Shown in pieces: positions 9,271 to 16,250 of a DNA stretch of 52,765 nt. The translations under genes and the position numbers were made by a program. Origin of the DNA: Candidatus Hodarchaeota archaeon. Its GTDB lineage: Archaea; Asgardarchaeota; Heimdallarchaeia; Hodarchaeales; Hodarchaeaceae. The stretch is from assembly GCA_029856365.1 (NCBI GenBank), contig JAHQWW010000016.1:1-52765 (forward strand). Reading direction: 5' to 3'. A model generated the notes under the pieces. The model searched no databases and was not told the origin of the DNA. It was given only the letters and a program-made list of their open reading frames with translations. Numbering within the stretch: the first letter of the stretch is position 1; every line of letters begins with the position of its first letter.

Positions 9271-10170
9271 CTGACCGAAAACACTTCATCCCTAAAAAAC
9301 ACTCAATTATCTCTGGCAGACGTTGTAGATTTGTCATTTGTTCAGATATACTTACTTAATATCTTAATTTCCTATTCAACAGGAGCTATTCGATTTACGT
9401 TATTAAACCAAATCAATGATGTATTCTTTCATGAAAAACCTCTAGCACCATCAACGTTTTATAATAGTTTGCAGAGACTTGAGAAAAAAGGATTTGTTTC
9501 TTTTCAAGAGGATGGAAAGAGTGGAAAAGGAAAAAGTGTTCAGGCAACACTCCTGGGTAAAATAGCAATCCAAATGATCACTCAAATGATGATTTTTAAT
9601 ATTTGGGACATAGGAACAATTTTAAAAGAGATTGTCCCTGAAATAATTTCAAAAACTAAATTAACACATGTTCATTCTACTCTTCTAATCCATTTTGATG
9701 AATTATTAAATGTAGAATTATTTGATGAATTCTATTATCCATACTCTGAAGAACTTTATGTCTTGGCTGACGACGAATATTATGATAGATATTTAAAACG
9801 AGGAATAACAGAGGTACACCAATCGAAATTCCGAAATAAGATGATTCGTGAGCCGAATAACTTTTTTGACACTACATTTTTAGTACGATACCGAAAAACT
9901 GATAAATTTGGGATTTCAGAAACTAAAATGCTTCAGGAAACATTAAGGGTTACAAAATCAAATGGAAAGCTAATAATCATATCAATTAATGACATCCCCC
10001 GATCAAATCACTTTATTCCAGATGCCTTTGGACAATTTGTCGATCAAAATCCATTCTTTTTTTCAATAAATGAACAGGATTTAAAATCTGATTTCAAAGA
10101 GGTAGGTATTCAAAACCTGAATGTACATAACATTAATGGAATAATAGTTGCATGGATTAACGTTCCTTAA
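9271..10170 (+). CDS. PadR-like winged-helix regulator with methyltransferase-like C-terminus
   Basis: About 299 residues. Residues roughly 25-100 form a PadR-type winged helix (APSTFYNSLQRLEKKGFVSFQ, then a wing with GKSGKGKSVQATLLGK). The C-terminal half resembles the second half of a class I SAM methyltransferase (FDTTFLVRY, then ETLRVTKSNGKLIIISI, then a final strand pair). It lacks a recognisable glycine-rich SAM-binding motif, so it is probably a sensor rather than an enzyme. No ATG, GTG or TTG precedes the conserved part with a ribosome site. GGAGG at 9258-9262 points to CTG 9271 (or ATT 9268); TTG 9331 would leave a shorter protein. It is divergent from the ABC operon it probably controls. 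Confidence 0.7.
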   Translation: MTENTSSLKNTQLSLADVVDLSFVQIYLLNILISYSTGAIRFTLLNQINDVFFHEKPLAPSTFYNSLQRLEKKGFVSFQEDGKSGKGKSVQATLLGKIAIQMITQMMIFNIWDIGTILKEIVPEIISKTKLTHVHSTLLIHFDELLNVELFDEFYYPYSEELYVLADDEYYDRYLKRGITEVHQSKFRNKMIREPNNFFDTTFLVRYRKTDKFGISETKMLQETLRVTKSNGKLIIISINDIPRSNHFIPDAFGQFVDQNPFFFSINEQDLKSDFKEVGIQNLNVHNINGIIVAWINVP

Positions 10171-10199
10171 AAGAGTAGCGAAGGCCCTATTATTAAGTC

Positions 10200-10216
10200 A
10201 TCCATATTATATGGAT
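10200..10216. terminator. hairpin between convergent genes
   Basis: A perfect 7-bp inverted repeat, ATCCATA and TATGGAT, with a 3-base loop lies between the convergent regulator and histone genes. It could end or stabilise either transcript. There is no strong T-run directly after it, so the role is uncertain. Confidence 0.3.
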
Positions 10217-10322
10217 CTACATACCTTGTATTCTCTGTCACCAAATAAGGTTCAATAAACACCACTTATTCAGGTTGTTAGAGAAAAGCTGAGTTTAGCT
10301 CCTGATATTTTGTTCAACTGAG

Positions 10323-10577
10323 TTATTCAACTTTTCCAACTGCAAGCCGAATATCAGAGTCTTTTATGGTTTTTCGCCCCGAATGACCAGCAATTTCTAC
10401 TGCATATCGAGCAATTTCTAGGCCTTTGTTAGTGATGATTTCATTTAGACTTGCTATGGCATCAGCTGAAACACGGAAAGCTCCCGCATCTCTGATGAGT
10501 CTCTCAACACGAGCGCCTGCAAAACTTATTTTGCCTTTAGTTGCTGGCTTTGGTGCTGCTTTTTTCTTTTTTGCCAT
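10323..10577 (-). CDS. archaeal histone with lysine-rich N-terminal tail
   Basis: 84 residues, longer than the usual 66-70 of HMf-type histones. Residues about 17-84 are a complete histone fold: ARVERLIRDAGAFRVSADA for helix 1 and loop 1, a long central helix (SLNEIITNKGLEIARYAVEIA), then GRKTIKDSDIRLAV for loop 2 and helix 3. The conserved R-V-S and R-K-T-I DNA-binding loops are present. The extra 16 residues form a tail with seven lysines, prolines and alanines (MAKKKKAAPKPATKGK), like a miniature eukaryotic histone tail. The protein should form dimers and longer DNA-wrapping fibres. It is monocistronic with its own TATA element upstream. Confidence 0.95.
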   Translation of the reverse strand: MAKKKKAAPKPATKGKISFAGARVERLIRDAGAFRVSADAIASLNEIITNKGLEIARYAVEIAGHSGRKTIKDSDIRLAVGKVE

Positions 10578-10603
10578 TTTATATCACAATTTCTCTTTAT
10601 AGT

Positions 10604-10650
10604 AAGTCTTCAAATAGACTTAGAGATAAAGTCAATCATTCTTTATAAAC
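10604..10650 (-). promoter_or_regulatory. histone promoter: TATA element and inverted repeat
   Basis: On the minus strand GTTTATAAAG (10641-10650) lies about 64 bases before the histone ATG and is a good archaeal TATA box. Transcription would then begin near 10616. An inverted repeat with 6-base arms (AAGTCT/AGACTT, 10604-10609 and 10616-10621) overlaps this predicted start, which could be an operator or a leader hairpin. Confidence 0.5.
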
Positions 10651-10777
10651 ATTTATCCAGTAATAACACGAAAGAAGAATATCAAGAAAAATCAAAGTTC
10701 TATCGCGTAGATTATTTCTTTTTACTGTTTTCACATTGTAATCCTATAAGTATCTTTAAGTTAAACCTTTTTTTTCA

Positions 10778-12049
10778 TTAAAATGGTTCAAATGTAAAAG
10801 GGGATTCTTTAGTCCTAAAAAGATCATCTAGGTTGTCAAGATATGTTTTATCGGTTATTTGAACTAATCCATATTCGTAGAGTTTTTTAAGACTAATAGC
10901 TCCCATTACCAGACTAGAAAACCGTGCAATATCAATGGATATTTCTACATCATATTCTTCTCCAGCGGAAATCACTTTTGGCTTTCCTTTTTGAAAGTGG
11001 ATTATTAGCTGGACATTATTTTCAGGTAAGAATGTATCTATGATAGTGAGTTTTAGTTTAATGCTTTGGTTTCCAAAGTTATGATCAGACAGAAGAGTAA
11101 AGAATTTTAAAGTATCGATTAACCGATACATAATTCCTACTCCTTGGATATTGCTTTCTTGAAAGATATGGAAGATATTTTCATTGCCACGGCTTCGTGG
11201 TTCCTTCAAAAAATGATGAAAATAGTGATCATGAGTATTGTAAAGGATTCGATGGATTTGATCTTGTTGAGTGGCAAGAAATGTTAGAAGGCCTAAGAAT
11301 GCTTCTGGTGAATCATAAATGAATTCCATAATATGAATATTGTATTGAAGCCAGCTTCCCCCTTCTACTCTTTTCATACGAAACGCTAAATAACCCATTA
11401 ATATTTCATTTTCCCAATAACCAATGACTTTCATTCTAACAAGCATTTGTTTAAAGGCATCACTATCCTCTCCTCGTAAAATCGTACCATGTGTTGTTGT
11501 TACATATCTATTAAAGCATTCTGAGATGGCTTCAATATCATCCATTGATAAATAAGAGACATTCATTTTTGTGGTTTGTTGCAACGCTATTGGCTCAAAA
11601 CAGTATTGATTCATCTTATTTCCTAATCCATAGCCCATCTTTGTATAAAAATCGGGAGCAAATGGATATAGACATGTTAAACAGTACTCACGATCGTAAT
11701 AATGGTTGTGAGCAAATATCATTAGATCTTTGGCAACATGTTCTTTCTTATGAAGAAGATCAACACACATTTCCCCTATTCCACCACATTTAACCATATA
11801 TTTTGAAAATAAGTTCATCTCAAAATCATACAGAATCATCCCACCCAATAATTTGTCCTCTTGAAAACATCCATAAAAATTCACTATGGTATTTTCATTA
11901 TTAGTTTTAATCCAGTCTTCTTTTTTCTGTCTTTTCATATCTTCCGTAAAATTATCTGGTACCTGACCAGGATATGCTCCCGCCCAGATCGCAAGGAATG
12001 TGTCAAAATCTTTGTCCACTAGCTTTCTAACATTTCGATTCTCTTTCAT
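10778..12049 (-). CDS. Eis-like GNAT acetyltransferase
   Basis: 423 residues, the usual size of the Eis (enhanced intracellular survival) family. Residues 1-150 form the first GNAT domain (LLGGMILYDFEMNLFS, then GGIGEMCVDLLHKKEHVAKDLM for the acetyl-CoA loop, in which the usual RxxG is replaced). It is followed by a second, degenerate GNAT-like domain and a C-terminal SCP2-like lobe (LIIHFQKGKPKVI). Family members acetylate amines of small molecules or proteins. The altered acetyl-CoA loop makes the activity uncertain. It is monocistronic. Confidence 0.8.
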   Translation of the reverse strand: MKENRNVRKLVDKDFDTFLAIWAGAYPGQVPDNFTEDMKRQKKEDWIKTNNENTIVNFYGCFQEDKLLGGMILYDFEMNLFSKYMVKCGGIGEMCVDLLHKKEHVAKDLMIFAHNHYYDREYCLTCLYPFAPDFYTKMGYGLGNKMNQYCFEPIALQQTTKMNVSYLSMDDIEAISECFNRYVTTTHGTILRGEDSDAFKQMLVRMKVIGYWENEILMGYLAFRMKRVEGGSWLQYNIHIMEFIYDSPEAFLGLLTFLATQQDQIHRILYNTHDHYFHHFLKEPRSRGNENIFHIFQESNIQGVGIMYRLIDTLKFFTLLSDHNFGNQSIKLKLTIIDTFLPENNVQLIIHFQKGKPKVISAGEEYDVEISIDIARFSSLVMGAISLKKLYEYGLVQITDKTYLDNLDDLFRTKESPFTFEPF

Positions 12050-12108
12050 CTCGATTTTCCAATCCTATAAATGAAATTATGATTTTTAAAAAGTATCACT
12101 TCAAAACA

Positions 12109-12708
12109 TTAAATAAAGCTAATTGCAATATTGTTATCTTTTTTCTCCGTTATCATAATGATAGGATAACTCAATGCTGCTGATAGAGTAATAGCAAGTG
12201 TATTCCTCGTTTGTTGCCTCTGGAAATGATGGACATGGCCAGCCACCAAAATTTTTGGTTGATACTGATCAACAAGCTTTCTTACTTTTTTATTACCACA
12301 GTGAGGAATCATTTTTGTGTGAAATGGATCACTACATTGATCTGCAAGGCCGAACGCTGGTTCATGAGAAACTAAAACATCAACATTCCTCGGAATGGAA
12401 ATAGGTTCACAAAGATAATCAATACCGAAGAAATGCAATCCAGTTAATTTATTGAGTCTGTTGAGATGGTTGTTTAACCAGAAAAAGTTATGGATCCTCT
12501 CGAGTTTATGGTGGAGTTTTTCTCTCCCCCAGGTTTCTTTGTTTCCTTTTATGCTAAAAAATGGTAAAGGGAATTCGAAATCATTCTGTTTAGGATATTG
12601 GTGATAATTAAAGATATCTCCACAACAAATACAAAGATCAACCGTCTCTGCGATCTGAAATAATCGGGTGAAATCTCCCTCAAAATCAGCACTAAGAAGG
12701 ATTTTCAT
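12109..12708 (-). CDS. calcineurin-like metallophosphoesterase
   Basis: About 199 residues from the ATG at 12708 (MKILLSADFEGD). An upstream ATG at 12741 would add 11 residues that do not fit the fold. The metallophosphoesterase motifs appear in order: SADFEGD in place of DxHG/DxH, CGDIFNY, GNKE in place of GNHE, SHEP and GHVHH. Two substitutions in metal-ligand motifs (no histidine after the first aspartate, and K for H in GNKE) are notable. The family hydrolyses phosphomono- or diesters with a dinuclear metal centre; the substrate is unknown. It is compared with YfcE-type archaeal proteins. Confidence 0.8.
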   Translation of the reverse strand: MKILLSADFEGDFTRLFQIAETVDLCICCGDIFNYHQYPKQNDFEFPLPFFSIKGNKETWGREKLHHKLERIHNFFWLNNHLNRLNKLTGLHFFGIDYLCEPISIPRNVDVLVSHEPAFGLADQCSDPFHTKMIPHCGNKKVRKLVDQYQPKILVAGHVHHFQRQQTRNTLAITLSAALSYPIIMITEKKDNNIAISFI

Positions 12709-12888
12709 TTTAATAACACATATTCGCAAAATAATGTTCATCTTGGACTTATGGAAGTCTTTTTCTAAAGATTCTCTTCTTTTAATATGAATATCTTAAT
12801 AGAATTTTCCCGTACCATTGTAAAAGAATAGATTCTTTAATTTGTCATTAAAACTCTAAGAATTGCTGAAGTTATTAGATGATAGTTT

Positions 12889-13641
12889 ATGCTAAAGGAA
12901 AAAGAAATTGTTTTGTTAAATTCAAATGTAAAAAGCTGTTTTAATTGCAACCTTTCTAAAACCAGAAACAATCCCATTTGTGGAGAAGGAAACTTAGATG
13001 CCAAAATCATGCTGATAGCACAGGCCCCAGGTGTTCAAGAAGATACTAAAGGAAAGATGTTTATTGGTCCTTCAGGTCAAATATTAAATGAACTACTGAA
13101 AGGAGCTAATTTAAACCGAGAAGATATCTACATGACCAACCTAATAAAATGTATGCTTCCAAAGTATCGGAAACCAAAAACAAAAGAAATTAAATCCTGT
13201 AGTCAATATCTAGATAGAGAGATTGAAATAATTAAACCTCAAATTTTAGTACCTTTAGGTTTCCATGCAATAAAATATATTTTTACGAAATATAATCAAA
13301 AACTTCCTTCAAAGGATGAGTATAATACAATCTTCGGAAATCTCTATTTAACTTCTAATAACAAATTTTTACCACTTCCTCATCCCGCAATCTTATTACA
13401 TAATCCATCTTATAAAGAGGAAGTAAAATATTATTACGATAAACTTAAAATCGTCTCAAAAGATTGTAAATGGTACAGAGTTTGCCCAATAAAATATTTT
13501 TATGAACAAGAGAAAATCCCAAGAATCTGGGTCGAGCTATATTGCAAAGGGGACTGGTCTAACTGTGTTAGGTTCCACATGGAAGAAGAGGGAAAGTATC
13601 ATTCTGATTATATGCTTCCAGATGGAACATTAATGGAATAA
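12889..13641 (+). CDS. family-4 type Fe-S uracil-DNA glycosylase with C-terminal Cys domain
   Basis: 250 residues. Cysteines 17, 20, 88 and 104 match the four ligands of the family-4 4Fe-4S cluster. The catalytic loop is AQAPGVQEDTKGKMFIGPSG, close to the GEAPGxxEDxxG(x)PFVGxxG consensus but with Gln for Glu. The closing motif is PLPHPAILLHNP, close to the HPS motif. It should remove uracil from deaminated DNA. After about residue 195 comes an extra module (WYRVCPIKYFYEQ, a cysteine pair around YCKGDWSNCVRF, then MLPDG) that reads as a separate small Cys-containing domain. Confidence 0.88.
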   Translation: MLKEKEIVLLNSNVKSCFNCNLSKTRNNPICGEGNLDAKIMLIAQAPGVQEDTKGKMFIGPSGQILNELLKGANLNREDIYMTNLIKCMLPKYRKPKTKEIKSCSQYLDREIEIIKPQILVPLGFHAIKYIFTKYNQKLPSKDEYNTIFGNLYLTSNNKFLPLPHPAILLHNPSYKEEVKYYYDKLKIVSKDCKWYRVCPIKYFYEQEKIPRIWVELYCKGDWSNCVRFHMEEEGKYHSDYMLPDGTLME

Positions 13642-13698
13642 TTATGATATTAGTAAAAAAAGGCAAGAGTTTACCTAAAAGAAGAGGGATTTTCATCA

Positions 13699-14679
13699 TT
13701 ATTTCCACAAATCAGTACTTAAATACTTCAAACCACTATCAGGTAGTAAAACGACAATAGTTTTCCCTTGTAAATCTCCTTTAAGTAGTTGAAGTGCTGC
13801 AGCAACATTCGCTCCTGATGAAAAGCCAGTAAAAATTCCTTCTTCTTGGGCTAACCGACGTGATGTTTCAATAGCCTCATCATTGGTAATCTGAAGATAT
13901 CCATCTATTTGGACTCCTTTTAGATACTTCAGATTAGCCATGGAGTATCCTCCTCCCTGGATTTTATGATTTGGGTTGTTAATTTTTCTCCCAGCCAGGA
14001 TAGCAGCTGTTTCTGGCTCTACAATGTAGCATTGTATCTTAGGATCATATTCCCTTAAAGCCTTCGATACTCCCGCAAAACTTCCCCCTGTCCCAACGAA
14101 GTCACAGAATGCGTCAACTTCCCCATCAGTTTGTTCAAGAATTTCTTTGCCTGTATTTAAATAATGTGCTCTCCAATTACCATCCAAGACAAATTGATCC
14201 GCCCGAAAAGCGTTCAATTGTGTTGTTAAGCGCATTGTCTCTTTTTCCACAACTTCCAAAGATTCTCCAGATACCTGTCCCGGGGGTGCGCCAGGAGCTT
14301 GGTCAACAAGGACAACTTTCGCTCCGAAGGCTCTCATCATTTGTGCTCTTTCTTCTGTATTACCTTTGCTCATCACTGCCACAAAAGGGTAACCTTTTAT
14401 AGCACAAACAATGGATAGCCCCGTTCCAGTATTTCCGCTGGTCAATTCTATAACGGTTTGACCTGGTTTTAATGATCCTGATTTTTCAGCATCTTCAATC
14501 ATTTGTAAACCAATTCTATCCTTTTTTGAATATCCTGGATTAAAATACTCTAGCTTAGCTAGTATACGTCCTTTAACTCCTGTATTATCTACTAATCTAG
14601 AGAGGTCTACTAGTGGTGTTTGCCCAATTGTTTCTATTATTGATTTACAAATCCCTTGACTATGTTTCAAATGCTTCAT
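13699..14679 (-). CDS. cysK: PLP-dependent cysteine synthase-family enzyme
   Basis: 326 residues, normal for O-acetylserine sulfhydrylase or cystathionine beta-synthase-like enzymes. It has TIGQTPLVDLSRL at the N-terminus, SKKDR with the PLP-binding lysine, the substrate-binding loop ELTSGNTGTGL, a phosphate-binding GTGGSFAG and a C-terminal GFSSGANVAAAL. The lysine lies in GYSKKDR rather than the more usual NPxxSxKDR, so the precise substrate (O-acetylserine, O-phosphoserine or other) is open. It lies downstream of, and on the same strand as, the ArsR-like regulator with 60 bases between. Confidence 0.85.
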   Translation of the reverse strand: MKHLKHSQGICKSIIETIGQTPLVDLSRLVDNTGVKGRILAKLEYFNPGYSKKDRIGLQMIEDAEKSGSLKPGQTVIELTSGNTGTGLSIVCAIKGYPFVAVMSKGNTEERAQMMRAFGAKVVLVDQAPGAPPGQVSGESLEVVEKETMRLTTQLNAFRADQFVLDGNWRAHYLNTGKEILEQTDGEVDAFCDFVGTGGSFAGVSKALREYDPKIQCYIVEPETAAILAGRKINNPNHKIQGGGYSMANLKYLKGVQIDGYLQITNDEAIETSRRLAQEEGIFTGFSSGANVAAALQLLKGDLQGKTIVVLLPDSGLKYLSTDLWK

Positions 14680-14739
14680 CTCAAAACTATCTTCCCAGAG
14701 AACAAGATTGGTATTGATTCTTAATATTAATTCAACTAT

Positions 14740-15336
14740 CTAAGAGAATTGGTCGGCAATACAATCATAACAAAGAGCAATTTTTGCATCATCTGTTTTC
14801 TTAATAATCTCTGCACATTCTGTACAATATAGTTTCAAACATTCTGAACATTTCATTATTCCAGGTACGCTCTTACAGCGTTGGCAATAATAATCGGAAG
14901 AGTCACTCCCTAACTTAATTACGAGTGATTCTAAGATTTTTTTTATAGTTTGAGGGTTTTTAATTACGCTAGAATCAATCCAAAATCTTTCAGTGAGTTG
15001 AGGAAAATCTTTTTCTACCAATTCAGAAGGAAGAAAGTCTTGCAGTGAATTAGTCTCAACATCATCAAGATCAATCCTCCAAGTCGCTTTTGGATAGACA
15101 AAAACATATTTCCGACCTTTAATTTTTATTTCTGACAATCCAATTAATCCTGCTTCTTCCAACGCGCTTAAGTGGAAATCAAGTCCTGCTCTTTGAAGAT
15201 CAAAATGAGTAATTAAGTCAGTTTTAATTAAAAATTTCTCGTTTGTAATATAGTTAAATATCTCTAATCGTTTCTTGTTAGAAATTGCCTTCAGTATCGT
15301 TTCAAGAGAAGTGTCGGATTTCATTCTTGTACACAT
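14740..15336 (-). CDS. ArsR-like winged-helix regulator with C-terminal zinc domain
   Basis: 198 residues. Residues about 8-75 form an ArsR-type winged helix (ILKAISNKKRLEIFNYI, then AGLDFHLSALEEAGLI). The C-terminal 45 residues hold a cysteine-rich zinc domain of B-box-like layout: YYCQRCKSVPGIMKCSEC, then LYCTECAEII and LCYDCIA. This is a DNA-binding regulator with a metal-binding or protein-binding tail. It is divergent from the second LolD/FtsX operon at 15532, which it probably regulates. Start choice between ATG 15336 and ATG 15324 is open. Confidence 0.85.
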   Translation of the reverse strand: MCTRMKSDTSLETILKAISNKKRLEIFNYITNEKFLIKTDLITHFDLQRAGLDFHLSALEEAGLIGLSEIKIKGRKYVFVYPKATWRIDLDDVETNSLQDFLPSELVEKDFPQLTERFWIDSSVIKNPQTIKKILESLVIKLGSDSSDYYCQRCKSVPGIMKCSECLKLYCTECAEIIKKTDDAKIALCYDCIADQFS

Positions 15337-15378
15337 TTTAGTAAAACTTGAAATTTTATTAATGCAACGATAATCAAT

Positions 15379-15408
15379 TTAAACCATATTTTTATTAATC
15401 ATTGGTTT
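15379..15408. promoter_or_regulatory. inverted repeat between ArsR-like regulator and ABC operon
   Basis: TAAACCA (15379-15385) and TGGTTTA (15402-15408) form a perfect 7-bp inverted repeat with a 16-base AT-rich spacer. Its centre lies 57 bases from the regulator start, a likely operator for the ArsR-like dimer. No binding data exist here; the assignment rests on position and symmetry. Confidence 0.45.
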
Positions 15409-15531
15409 AGGTAAAAATAATTTTACGCAGAGTTGTTCACATTAGTTAACTTTTTTTTAACTATTCCATTAATAAGCTTAAAATACTTTTTACAGTCAAA
15501 ACTTAAATGTCCTAATTTGAGAACTTAAACA

Positions 15532-16233
15532 GTGAGAATAATGAGCGAACTAATTGTTGAAATTGATTCTCTTTCTAAGAATTATCAAAGTGGGGAGATT
15601 ACTGTCCGTGCTTTAAGTGGTGTGGATTTAAAAATTAAAAAGGGGGAATTTATAGTTATTCTTGGACCCAGTGGGTCTGGAAAAACCACACTACTTAATT
15701 TAATTGGTGGAATTGATGTACATACTAGTGGGTCAATTAGAGTCAATGCTAGAGAAATAACGAAGTTAAAGGAAAAAGAACTTACCGAATTTCGTAAAGA
15801 AGATGTTGGCTTTATATTTCAATTCTATAATTTAATTCCAACGCTTACAGCGATTGAGAACGTCGAATTAGCTGCTCGATTGAAATTCTCACGACGTATG
15901 GCTTATGAGCAATCCATGCGGATTTTAAAAACGGTTGAGATGGAGGATAAAGCCCATAAATTTCCTTCACAACTTTCAGGAGGAGAGCAGCAACGAGTTG
16001 CCATTGCACGAGCTCTTGTTAAAGAGCCAAAGATTGTCCTAGCAGATGAACCCACTGGGAATCTTGACACAGAAACAGGGGAGCGTATATTGAGTGAAAT
16101 GTTAAGGATTTGTAAAGAGAAGGGTACAACGTTTTTAATAGTTACCCATAATGTTGCAATTTCAAAACTCGCAGATTATATTATATATTTGAAAGACGGG
16201 CAAATTTTTGGTACCTCAAAAAATCAGTCATAG
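15532..16233 (+). CDS. LolD/MacB-type ABC ATPase
   Basis: 233 residues from GTG 15532; ATG 15541 (MSELIVE) is an equally possible start. Walker A GPSGSGKTT, Q-loop FQFYNLIPTL, signature LSGGEQQRVAIARALV, Walker B IVLADEPTGNLD and H-loop VTHN are intact. It is a close paralogue of the ATPase at 8390-9088. The permease gene follows 17 bases after its stop, so the two form one transporter. Confidence 0.93.
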   Translation: MRIMSELIVEIDSLSKNYQSGEITVRALSGVDLKIKKGEFIVILGPSGSGKTTLLNLIGGIDVHTSGSIRVNAREITKLKEKELTEFRKEDVGFIFQFYNLIPTLTAIENVELAARLKFSRRMAYEQSMRILKTVEMEDKAHKFPSQLSGGEQQRVAIARALVKEPKIVLADEPTGNLDTETGERILSEMLRICKEKGTTFLIVTHNVAISKLADYIIYLKDGQIFGTSKNQS

Positions 16234-16250
16234 AATGAGGAGGGTCATTG

